This document shows, one piece after another, positions 6,420 through 11,682 of a stretch of 11,682 nt of DNA. The stretch is from Rubrobacter sp. GTDB lineage: Bacteria > Actinomycetota > Rubrobacteria > Rubrobacterales > Rubrobacteraceae. The stretch is taken from the NCBI GenBank assembly GCA_016781725.1, contig JADDPU010000344.1, positions 14,676 to 26,357 on the forward strand. The letters are read 5' to 3'. Under the pieces are notes generated by a model that saw only the letters and a program-made list of their open reading frames with translations, ran no database searches and was not told where the DNA came from. The position numbers and the translations under genes were made by a program. Each line of letters starts with the position of its first letter. Within the stretch, counting starts at the first letter, position 1.

Positions 6420-7292
6420 ATGAGAGCTTTCGTGTTTCCTGGTCAGGGCGGCGGGGTGGTGGAGCCGGCGCAGGATCTCGTCCCAAAGATCCGTCGGGTC
6501 GTCGGCGAGCGCATCCCGGATCAGGTGAAGATCTTCGCCCGCGCCGCCCGCGACGCCGACGAGAGCCGCGACCTGAAGGTAAGTCCCGACGTCGTGGCCG
6601 GACACTCCCTCGGGGAGTACGGCGCGGCCTACGCCGCCGGGTGCTTCGACTTCGAGACCGGCTTGTGGCTGGTGGCCCAGAGGGACCACTTCCTCGCCGA
6701 GGCTGCGAAAGAGTGCCCCGGCGGGATGGTCGCGATCCTGAAGACGGACCCGGCCGAGGTCGAGAAGGCGCTCGGCGAGGCCGAGGGGTCAGTGGTCGCC
6801 AACTACAACTCGCCCCGCCAGACTGTCGTCTCCGGGCTGCGCGACGCCCTCGGCGACGCGGTCTCCAGGATACGGGGCCGCAAGGTCCCGCTGAACGTCT
6901 CTTTCGCCGCCCACTCGCCTTACGTCGCGGCGGCCGGCGAGAAGATGCGCGGCGTCCTCGATTCGGTCGAGTTCCGCGTGCCGCAGGTACCTGTAGTCAG
7001 CGCCATGGACGGCGCGGTGCTCACCAGCGCGGAGGCCGTCAAGGAGGCGCTAAAGGGCCAGATGGTCGCCCCGGTGCGCTGGGTCAAGGTCGTCGAGACG
7101 CTCGCGAAGATGCGGGTCGAGGAGTGGATCGAGCTCGGCGGCGGCGGCGTCCTCACCCGGATGCTCAGGGACTTCGAGCTGCCCTCCGTGAGCGGCATGA
7201 CCTTCGAGGACCTGCGCGCCCGCATCTACGGGCAGGCCCAGAACCTGCTGCCGCGCAAGGACGACGGAGAGGTCTCTCAAGAAAGCTCGTGA
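6420..7292 (+). CDS. fabD: FabD-like malonyl-CoA:acyl carrier protein transacylase, atypical
   Basis: A 290-residue acyltransferase-fold protein. FabD moves malonyl groups from CoA to acyl carrier protein to feed fatty-acid or polyketide elongation. The nucleophile elbow is GHSLGEY (Ser63), the malonyl-carboxylate Arg is probably Arg88 (VAQRDH), and NYNSPRQTVVSG (128-139) and AAHSPY (catalytic His165) are in place. Several points are unusual. The stretch between the N-terminal FPGQG and the active-site Ser is about 29 residues shorter than in E. coli FabD. The usual Gln after GQG is replaced (GQGGG), and the C-terminal ELGPG reads ELGGG. A polar tail (QESS) ends the protein. No other fatty-acid gene is in the window. 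AGAGGG lies 12 bases before ATG 6420. It may be a specialised acyltransferase rather than the housekeeping enzyme. Confidence 0.8.
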   Translation: MRAFVFPGQGGGVVEPAQDLVPKIRRVVGERIPDQVKIFARAARDADESRDLKVSPDVVAGHSLGEYGAAYAAGCFDFETGLWLVAQRDHFLAEAAKECPGGMVAILKTDPAEVEKALGEAEGSVVANYNSPRQTVVSGLRDALGDAVSRIRGRKVPLNVSFAAHSPYVAAAGEKMRGVLDSVEFRVPQVPVVSAMDGAVLTSAEAVKEALKGQMVAPVRWVKVVETLAKMRVEEWIELGGGGVLTRMLRDFELPSVSGMTFEDLRARIYGQAQNLLPRKDDGEVSQESS

Positions 7293-7317
7293 CGGTAGCG
7301 GTCGAGGCGCTAGACCC

Positions 7318-7323
7318 GGAGAG
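7318..7323 (+). promoter_or_regulatory. Ribosome-binding site deciding the TTG start of the MgtC-like gene
   Basis: GGAGAG ends six bases before TTG 7330 and is the best Shine-Dalgarno match near the 5' end of this frame. The nearby ATG at 7325 is in another frame, so a TTG start is favoured. Confidence 0.6.
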
Positions 7324-7329
7324 AATGGC

Positions 7330-8043
7330 TTGGCCGGATTGACGATCCCTTACTGGGAAGTGGCCCTGCGCCTCCTCCTGACGGTCGTGCTCTGCGGCGC
7401 CATCGGCTTCGAGCGCGAGGTCCGCGACCAGCCGGCCGGGTTCAGGACGCACATCCTGCTCGGCCTCGGGGCGACGCTCTTCACCCTGGTCTCGGCCTAC
7501 GGCTTCGAGCCGTTTACGCGGGCGGCTCTGGAGAGCGGCGGCCTGCAGTTCGACCCGACCAGGATCTCCGCCCAGATCGTGACCGGCGTCGGTTTTCTCG
7601 GGGCCGGCGCCATCATCCGTCGGGGCGGGGACGTGCGGGGCCTGACCACCGCCGCGAGCCTGTGGGCCACGGCCGCCATCGGCATGGCAGTCGGCGCGGG
7701 CTACCTCTTCGGCGCGGCGGCGACCACAGCCCTCGCCATGGCCACGCTCTACGTCTTGCGCACCTTCCGCACCTCCTTCATATACCCGCTGCGCCTCGAC
7801 TCGGCCGGGCTCGAGATCACCCTCAAAGAACCCGGCAGGGACCCCGAGGGCGTGGTGGAGCTTCTCAGGCGCCACGGCATCACGGTCCGCACCATCGACG
7901 TCGAGATAGACGAGGAGCACACCCGCTACAAGCTCCAGGTCCGCATCCCCCCGCCCCACGACATCCACCCAGCCCTCGCCGAGCTCTCGGCCCTCCCCGA
8001 GGTCGCCCGGGTCTCTCTCACCGGCCTTAGAGGCTTCGAGTAG
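7330..8043 (+). CDS. MgtC/SapB family membrane protein
   Basis: A 237-residue inner-membrane protein of the MgtC/SapB family. The N-terminal membrane domain of about five helices carries the family signatures: GFEREVRDQPAGFRTH at residues 26-41, RISAQIVTGVGFLGAGAIIR at 78-97, and VRGLTTAASLW at 102-112. A soluble ACT-like C-terminal domain follows (about 157-235). Some MgtC proteins aid survival in low magnesium or inside macrophages by modulating the F-type ATP synthase; most environmental homologues are uncharacterised. The start is TTG 7330, supported by GGAGAG six bases upstream. It begins 37 bases after the fabD-like stop with no terminator between, so the two are probably co-transcribed. 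A strong hairpin follows seven bases after its stop. Confidence 0.92.
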   Translation: MAGLTIPYWEVALRLLLTVVLCGAIGFEREVRDQPAGFRTHILLGLGATLFTLVSAYGFEPFTRAALESGGLQFDPTRISAQIVTGVGFLGAGAIIRRGGDVRGLTTAASLWATAAIGMAVGAGYLFGAAATTALAMATLYVLRTFRTSFIYPLRLDSAGLEITLKEPGRDPEGVVELLRRHGITVRTIDVEIDEEHTRYKLQVRIPPPHDIHPALAELSALPEVARVSLTGLRGFE

Positions 8044-8049
8044 AGAGAA

Positions 8050-8073
8050 GGCCGGGGTGCAAAAACCCCGGCC
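8050..8073. terminator. Hairpin terminator between convergent genes
   Basis: GGCCGGGG (8050-8057) and CCCCGGCC (8066-8073) form a perfect eight-base-pair stem around an eight-base loop containing five A residues. It lies between the convergent mgtC-like and RnfC-like genes and could stop transcription from both sides. A clear U-tract is missing on the plus side; the minus side is followed by a T/C-rich stretch. Confidence 0.7.
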
Positions 8074-8075
8074 AA

Positions 8076-8110
8076 CCTGAAGCCTGCTGCCTGTAACCCG
8101 AAGCCTACCT
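8076..8110. repeat. Degenerate seven-base tandem repeat
   Basis: Five consecutive seven-base units read CCTGAAG, CCTGCTG, CCTGTAA, CCCGAAG and CCTACCT, sharing CC at each start and CCTG in the first three. The array starts just after the terminator stem and its last unit covers the stop codon of the RnfC-like gene. It may be an intergenic heptamer repeat, but with five degenerate units chance is not excluded. Confidence 0.4.
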
Positions 8111-9220
8111 CTTCGCCTCGGCCTCCGTCTCGACCTCGGCCTCCTCCTGGGAGACACCGCCGCCGGAGATCTGGACTATCTCGTTCTCGATGGAGGAGAC
8201 GGTCCCGTCCATGCCTGACCAGACGCCGATGGAGAAGCCCTCGTCGACCGGCTCGCCTATCTTCTGCCCGAAGGAGACCTCGTCGCCCTCGGAGATGAGC
8301 GGGGTCGCGGGCTTGAGGAACCGGCCGCCGAGCGGGATGCTGACCGCGCTGACCTTGCCCACCAGCGAGATGACCTCCTCCGGCTTCCTGGTCTTGATGT
8401 CGGCGTACTCCTTGGACGCGACCCCCTTCGGGATGACGAGGAACCCGTTGGTGGTGCGCCGCACGTAGGCGTCGCCCTCGCCCAAGGACTCTATCCCCAT
8501 CTCGTTCAGATAGGGACCGCCGTCGATGACGGAGAGGTTGCCGGCCTCGGCCTCGACGTCCACGCCCGCGAGCTCCAAGAGCTCAGTGGCCGAGGACCCG
8601 AGCGGCGCCTCGAAGAGCTTGAGCTCGAGGTCGGGGCCGAAGACCTGCAAAAACTTGGTGGTGACCGGCTTGCCGAGGAAGAGCGCGTTGTAGATGTTCA
8701 GGAGGGTCTCTGAGTTGTTGACGATGTGCCCCGCGTCGAGCGGGAGGCCGGGGCGCTTGTTGCCGTCGGGCAGCTCAACCCGGCGAGGCACCCACTTCTC
8801 CTTGTCCTCGTTGAAGATGTTCTTGATGAGCGTCTTCTCCTCGCCCATCGAGTACTTGTCCGGCACCAGGCTAACGGAGTAGAGGCCGTCGGCGTGATCC
8901 TTGTAGGGCGAGAACCACTCCTCGTCCTTGAAGTGGACCCCCATGATGACGTGCTCGATCCCGAAGATCGTCTTCATAGCGTCGAAGAGCTCGAGGAACT
9001 CGTCGAAGTAATCCCGGTGGAGCACCTTGTCAGCCCAGTAGCCTGGCTCCGACTCGGTGCAGTTCACGATCAGGTTCGGCTGCGGGTTCTTCCACTTGAA
9101 GTAGGTCGGGAAGCCACCCCCCCCGGCCCCCACGATGCCGGCCTGGCGCATGATCTCGACGGCCTCGTCCCTGCTTAGGGCCTTTACCTCATCGAGGCTA
9201 CGCTGCTGTAACTCAGCCAA
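8105..9220 (-). CDS. RnfC/PduS/PrdC-like NuoF-SLBB protein lacking the 4Fe-4S domain
   Basis: A 371-residue soluble protein with the layout of RnfC, PduS and PrdC, flavoproteins that pass electrons from NADH. The NuoF-like Gly-rich loop is GIVGAGGGGFPTYFKW (28-43), followed by NLIVNCTESEPG (49-60), where the family has its xEPL flavin-site segment. An SLBB-like region follows (about 183-237: GKPVTTKFLQVFG to VIDGGPY). The C-terminal barrel-sandwich domain (about 295-354) carries IPLGGRFLKPATPLISEGDEV and DGTVSSIENEIVQISGG. Between these, where PduS has two CxxCxxCxxxC clusters, there is no cysteine; the protein has one Cys in all (Cys54). The tail is Glu/Ala-rich. Codons are strongly biased to AAG, GAG, AAC and TTC, suggesting high expression. 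The start is TTG 9220, with GGAGG nine bases upstream. The function is unknown; an electron-transfer or non-catalytic role is possible. Confidence 0.82.
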   Translation of the reverse strand: MAELQQRSLDEVKALSRDEAVEIMRQAGIVGAGGGGFPTYFKWKNPQPNLIVNCTESEPGYWADKVLHRDYFDEFLELFDAMKTIFGIEHVIMGVHFKDEEWFSPYKDHADGLYSVSLVPDKYSMGEEKTLIKNIFNEDKEKWVPRRVELPDGNKRPGLPLDAGHIVNNSETLLNIYNALFLGKPVTTKFLQVFGPDLELKLFEAPLGSSATELLELAGVDVEAEAGNLSVIDGGPYLNEMGIESLGEGDAYVRRTTNGFLVIPKGVASKEYADIKTRKPEEVISLVGKVSAVSIPLGGRFLKPATPLISEGDEVSFGQKIGEPVDEGFSIGVWSGMDGTVSSIENEIVQISGGGVSQEEAEVETEAEAKR

Positions 9221-9229
9221 GATTCTTTT

Positions 9230-9234
9230 CCTCC
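9230..9234 (-). promoter_or_regulatory. Ribosome-binding site of the RnfC-like gene
   Basis: GGAGG on the minus strand lies nine bases before TTG 9220 and is the strongest Shine-Dalgarno match in the window. It fixes the TTG start, since no ATG or GTG lies in frame at a suitable distance. Confidence 0.7.
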
Positions 9235-9240
9235 GGACGC

Positions 9241-9268
9241 TCTATACATCAGATATTTGCCGTTACAA
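9241..9268 (-). promoter_or_regulatory. Candidate promoter of the RnfC-like gene
   Basis: On the minus strand TTGTAA (9263-9268) and TATAGA (9241-9246) are separated by 16 bases, each matching four of six consensus positions. The predicted start lies about seven bases downstream, just before the GGAGG, giving a short leader. The -35 lies inside a perfect palindrome. Confidence 0.5.
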
Positions 9269-9273
9269 ACGGC
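9259..9273. promoter_or_regulatory. Perfect 15-base palindrome, candidate operator
   Basis: GCCGTT-ACA-AACGGC is a perfect inverted repeat with six-base arms and a three-base centre. It covers the -35 box of the RnfC-like gene's promoter in the divergent intergenic region, a typical place for a repressor site. I know of no regulator with exactly this site. Confidence 0.45.
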
Positions 9274-9340
9274 TCCCAACTATTACAGCTAGTATAACCT
9301 TTGCGCCTTTGTGTTGCTAGTTCGCGCCTGGCTCTTCTGC

Positions 9341-9346
9341 TACACT
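9341..9346 (+). promoter_or_regulatory. -10 element TACACT for the small membrane protein gene
   Basis: TACACT fits TANNNT and lies five bases before an in-frame GTG (9352) and eleven before ATG 9358. No Shine-Dalgarno sequence precedes either codon, so a leaderless or near-leaderless message is plausible. No convincing -35 is visible. Confidence 0.4.
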
Positions 9347-9357
9347 CCCGGGTGTCT

Positions 9358-9579
9358 ATGAAGCTCTCCAGGCGCAGCGCCAACATTCTCCTCGCCATAG
9401 GCGTCTACATGCTCCTCACCTGGGGGACGCGGCTCTTCACCTTTCTGGGCGAGTTTCGCGCTGGGACGCTGGTAGCACCGGGTATTCACTTCTCGCTCGT
9501 CGTCATCGGGCTGGCCATCGGCGTGTACCTAGCCTACCTCGGTGTCAGGGGCCGCAGGGCCACGCGCCGCGGTCTCTAG
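9358..9579 (+). CDS. Small two-helix membrane protein, SCO4848-like
   Basis: A 73-residue membrane protein with a basic N-terminus (MKLSRRSAN), a first helix at about residues 10-30, a short loop, a second helix at about 44-64 (HFSLVVIGLAIGVYLAYLG) and an Arg-rich C-terminus. The beginning MKLSR followed by a Trp-containing helix, and the ending in a Gly/Arg tail, resemble the actinobacterial SCO4848 family of small membrane proteins of unknown function; this is recalled similarity, not a search. The start is ATG 9358, or GTG 9352 two codons earlier if the message is leaderless. It diverges from the RnfC-like gene and converges on the sugar dehydratase gene, with 52 bases between their stops and only weak tandem four-base-pair hairpins there. 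Confidence 0.72.
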   Translation: MKLSRRSANILLAIGVYMLLTWGTRLFTFLGEFRAGTLVAPGIHFSLVVIGLAIGVYLAYLGVRGRRATRRGL

Positions 9580-9631
9580 CGCCGGTAGGAGATCTTCAGG
9601 GTGGGCGGATAGCCCGGGCGGTGCCCCTACG

Positions 9632-11590
9632 CTACCACCCTTGCGGGTAGTCGAGCCTGCTCTCCTGGGGCTTGGGCAGGTCGTCGGCTGAGTAGTTCGG
9701 GACGGCGCGGCGCAGGAACTCCAGGGACTTCCCGGCCTCCTGTTCGCGGGCGTGGTAGACCATGGCTTCGACCAGCTCGGAGAGGTCGGAGTCGCCGGGT
9801 GGGCTCATGTTCTCAGCGGAGAGCCGGAAGACCATCTGATGGCCGGTCGTCTCCCTCTCCTCCCCCTCCTCGAAGAGCTCCTCCTTCAGCTTCTCCCCGG
9901 GGCGGAGGCCCACGAACTTTATCCGGACGTTCGGCGCGCCCATGATCTCGATCATCTTGCGGGCGAGGTCGGTGATCGCGACGGGCCGGCCCATCTCGAG
10001 GACGTAGGTCCCGTAGCGTTCTGCCATGGCACCCGCCTGCAGGATCAGGGAGACCGCCTCGGGAATGGTCATAAAGTAGCGGATCATGTCGGGGTGCGTG
10101 ACGGTTACGGGGCCGCCCGCCTCTATCTGCTGGCGGAAGGTGGGCACTACCGAGCCGCGGCTGCCAAGCACGTTCCCGAAGCGCACCGAGGTGTAGACGG
10201 TCTGCGGGTACTCCTCGGAGAGCTGCTTGACTACCATCTCGGCCAGGCGCTTGGTAGCGCCCATCACGTTGACGGGGTTGACCGCCTTGTCCGTGGAGAC
10301 GTTTACGAACTTGCTAGCCCCGTAGGCCCCGGCGGCGCGGGCGACGTTGAGCGTGCCGAAGACGTTGTTGAGCACGGCCTCCGTCGCCTGGAGCTCCATC
10401 ATAGGGACGTGCTTGTAGGCGGCGGCGTGGAAGACAAGCTGCGGCCTGAAGCGCTCGAAGACGAAGCTGATGCGCTCCGCGTGGGTGACGTCGCCGACGA
10501 AGGTCTCCGCGTCGAAGAAGTCGTCCCTGTGTAGCTCCTCGTTCAGGTAGTAGAGCCCGCTCTCGTCGCGGTCGAGCAGGACGAGCTTGGCTGGGCCGAG
10601 GCGCGAGATCTGGCGGGAGAGCTCCCTGCCGATGGAGCCGCTCGCCCCGGTCACGAGGACCCGCTGGCCGTTGATGTAGCCGGAGAGGGCGTCGAGGTCG
10701 ATGTCTACGGGCTCGCGTCCCAGGAGGTCCTCGATCTGGAGCTCGCGCAGCTTGATGGCCCCCTCGGCCAGAAACTCCCCGAGGTCGGGCATGACCTTCA
10801 CCTCGGCGGAGGCGCGGATGGAGGTGCGCCAGATCCAGTCCATCTCCTCCCTGCTGGCCTGCGGGGTCGCGATGATGATCTGGTCGATGCCGTGCCGGGA
10901 GATGAGCTCCTCGAGGTCCTCGACCACCCCGAGCACCGGGGCGCCCTCTATGTGCCTGCCGACCTCGGCCGGCGATTTGCTGACGAAGCCGACAACCTGC
11001 GTCTCCGTAGCCGCCGTGCGCCAGATGTGTCCGGCGAGCGCCACGCCAGGCTCCCCCGTCCCCACGATGGCCGTCCGCGTCCGGCGTCCGACCTCCCTCA
11101 AGCTAAGCTCGTAGAAGACCCGCGGGTAGAGCCGCACGGCGACGAGCTGGAGGTAGGCCAGGATCGAGCCGATCAGGACTACCCCCAAGGGGACAGGATG
11201 GAGCTTGAGTATCCCGAAACCGTAAGGTCCGACCGCCACGAGCGCGAGAAAGAGCCCGCCGGTGGCTATCGCGGTCGCGCTCAAAACGCGCACGCCCTGG
11301 TAGATGCCTGTATAGCGCAGGATGCTCTGATAGACCCCGCTCTCGTTCAGCAGCAGCACGAAAGCCAGCGCGGAGAACAGGGCGAAAGGCCAGAACGTGA
11401 GCCAGAATTCCTTCTGCACGTCGCCGTTGAACCGGAAGAGCAGCGCGACGGCGAACGACTCCACGACTATGGCGGCGTCCACCAGCATCGCCGCAGCCCG
11501 CCTGAAGGCCGGCGGCGAGCGGTGGAAGCCCCGCTGCAGCCGGTCCAACGAGCGCTTGAGCTGCTCCCCCGCCATCCGTGTGAGCCACAT
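9632..11590 (-). CDS. Membrane-anchored nucleotide-sugar 4,6-dehydratase/epimerase (WbpM/CapD/PglF-like)
   Basis: A 652-residue polysaccharide-biosynthesis protein, full length for the WbpM/CapD/PglF family, which typically converts UDP-GlcNAc to a UDP-4-keto-6-deoxy sugar for capsule, O-antigen or glycoprotein glycans. Four N-terminal transmembrane helices (about 34-56, 63-83, 101-121, 133-153) are followed by a CoA-binding-like Rossmann domain (about 172-290). The catalytic extended SDR domain carries TGASGSIG (314-321), AAAYKHVP (389-396), STDKAVNP (432-439), MxxxK in place of YxxxK (Met443, Lys447), and RPGEKL (563-568). The Met is characteristic of this dehydratase group. ATG 11590 has no Shine-Dalgarno sequence but sits two bases after a predicted transcription start. 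No glycosyltransferase is visible in the window, though the DNA upstream is cut off. The exact sugar is not predictable. Confidence 0.93.
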   Translation of the reverse strand: MWLTRMAGEQLKRSLDRLQRGFHRSPPAFRRAAAMLVDAAIVVESFAVALLFRFNGDVQKEFWLTFWPFALFSALAFVLLLNESGVYQSILRYTGIYQGVRVLSATAIATGGLFLALVAVGPYGFGILKLHPVPLGVVLIGSILAYLQLVAVRLYPRVFYELSLREVGRRTRTAIVGTGEPGVALAGHIWRTAATETQVVGFVSKSPAEVGRHIEGAPVLGVVEDLEELISRHGIDQIIIATPQASREEMDWIWRTSIRASAEVKVMPDLGEFLAEGAIKLRELQIEDLLGREPVDIDLDALSGYINGQRVLVTGASGSIGRELSRQISRLGPAKLVLLDRDESGLYYLNEELHRDDFFDAETFVGDVTHAERISFVFERFRPQLVFHAAAYKHVPMMELQATEAVLNNVFGTLNVARAAGAYGASKFVNVSTDKAVNPVNVMGATKRLAEMVVKQLSEEYPQTVYTSVRFGNVLGSRGSVVPTFRQQIEAGGPVTVTHPDMIRYFMTIPEAVSLILQAGAMAERYGTYVLEMGRPVAITDLARKMIEIMGAPNVRIKFVGLRPGEKLKEELFEEGEERETTGHQMVFRLSAENMSPPGDSDLSELVEAMVYHAREQEAGKSLEFLRRAVPNYSADDLPKPQESRLDYPQGW

Positions 11591-11598
11591 AGGACTGT

Positions 11599-11627
11599 AT
11601 TTTAACTTCTATTAAGGTAGGTATCCA
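11599..11627 (-). promoter_or_regulatory. Promoter of the sugar dehydratase gene, predicting a nearly leaderless mRNA
   Basis: On the minus strand TGGATA (11622-11627) and TAAAAT (11599-11604) are separated by 17 bases; the -10 matches five of six positions and the -35 four. The expected start lies at about 11592, two bases before ATG 11590, and no Shine-Dalgarno sequence is present. The AT-rich patch stands out from its surroundings. Confidence 0.5.
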
Positions 11628-11682
11628 GGATAGCTAGCGGCATCAGGCGCCGTCTCCCCGGTCCGCTGGGGCCCCCGTATGA

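Noticed and set aside
9603..9626. A terminator between the small membrane protein and the sugar dehydratase
   Set aside because: Only two adjacent four-base-pair GGGC/GCCC hairpins without a U-tract are visible, too weak to call.
11612..11682. A possible C-terminal end of another minus-strand gene, stopping at TAA 11612
   Set aside because: One frame is open to the right edge, but about 22 codons without a recognisable motif are not enough to call a gene, and the promoter of the sugar dehydratase overlaps it.

Overview
The window is high-GC DNA with strong G/C preference at third codon positions, GTG and TTG starts alongside ATG, and several starts that look leaderless. Together with a small membrane protein resembling the actinobacterial SCO4848 family, this suggests an actinomycete, possibly a deep-branching Rubrobacter-like one. 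That placement is inference. There are no tRNA or rRNA genes, insertion sequences, CRISPR arrays or phage genes; it reads as ordinary chromosome with a few unusual items.

Left part (1-2812). A TerC/YjbE-type membrane protein runs off the left edge on the minus strand, 93 bases downstream of a Ca2+/cation antiporter on the same strand. Diverging from the antiporter is larB (nickel-pincer cofactor synthesis), followed 10 bases later by thpR (2H RNA phosphodiesterase). Convergent with thpR, and overlapping its last 35 bases, is a 30-residue hydrophobic ORF (2636-2728, minus).

Middle (2813-8104). A minus-strand unknown protein with a possible zinc-binding N-terminus (2813-3406) is followed by about 310 bases of noncoding DNA rich in inverted repeats. 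Then come four plus-strand genes: a diacylglycerol/sphingosine-kinase-family lipid kinase, a NylA-like amidase-signature hydrolase, a shortened FabD-like malonyl-CoA:ACP transacylase, and an MgtC/SapB membrane protein. The last two are probably co-transcribed. The run ends at a strong hairpin (8050-8073).

Right part (8105-11682). On the minus strand is a protein with the RnfC/PduS/PrdC layout that has lost its 4Fe-4S segment; it has clean translation signals and a perfect 15-base palindrome over its promoter. Diverging from it is a 73-residue two-helix membrane protein. Convergent with that is a 652-residue membrane-anchored nucleotide-sugar 4,6-dehydratase/epimerase (WbpM/CapD/PglF type) for surface polysaccharide synthesis, with a promoter that predicts an almost leaderless mRNA.

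The most useful leads are the RnfC-like protein without iron-sulfur cysteines, the 30-residue membrane ORF overlapping thpR, the structured region at 3480-3670, and the atypical FabD. I see no clear multi-gene novel system; the genes look like several separate functional units.
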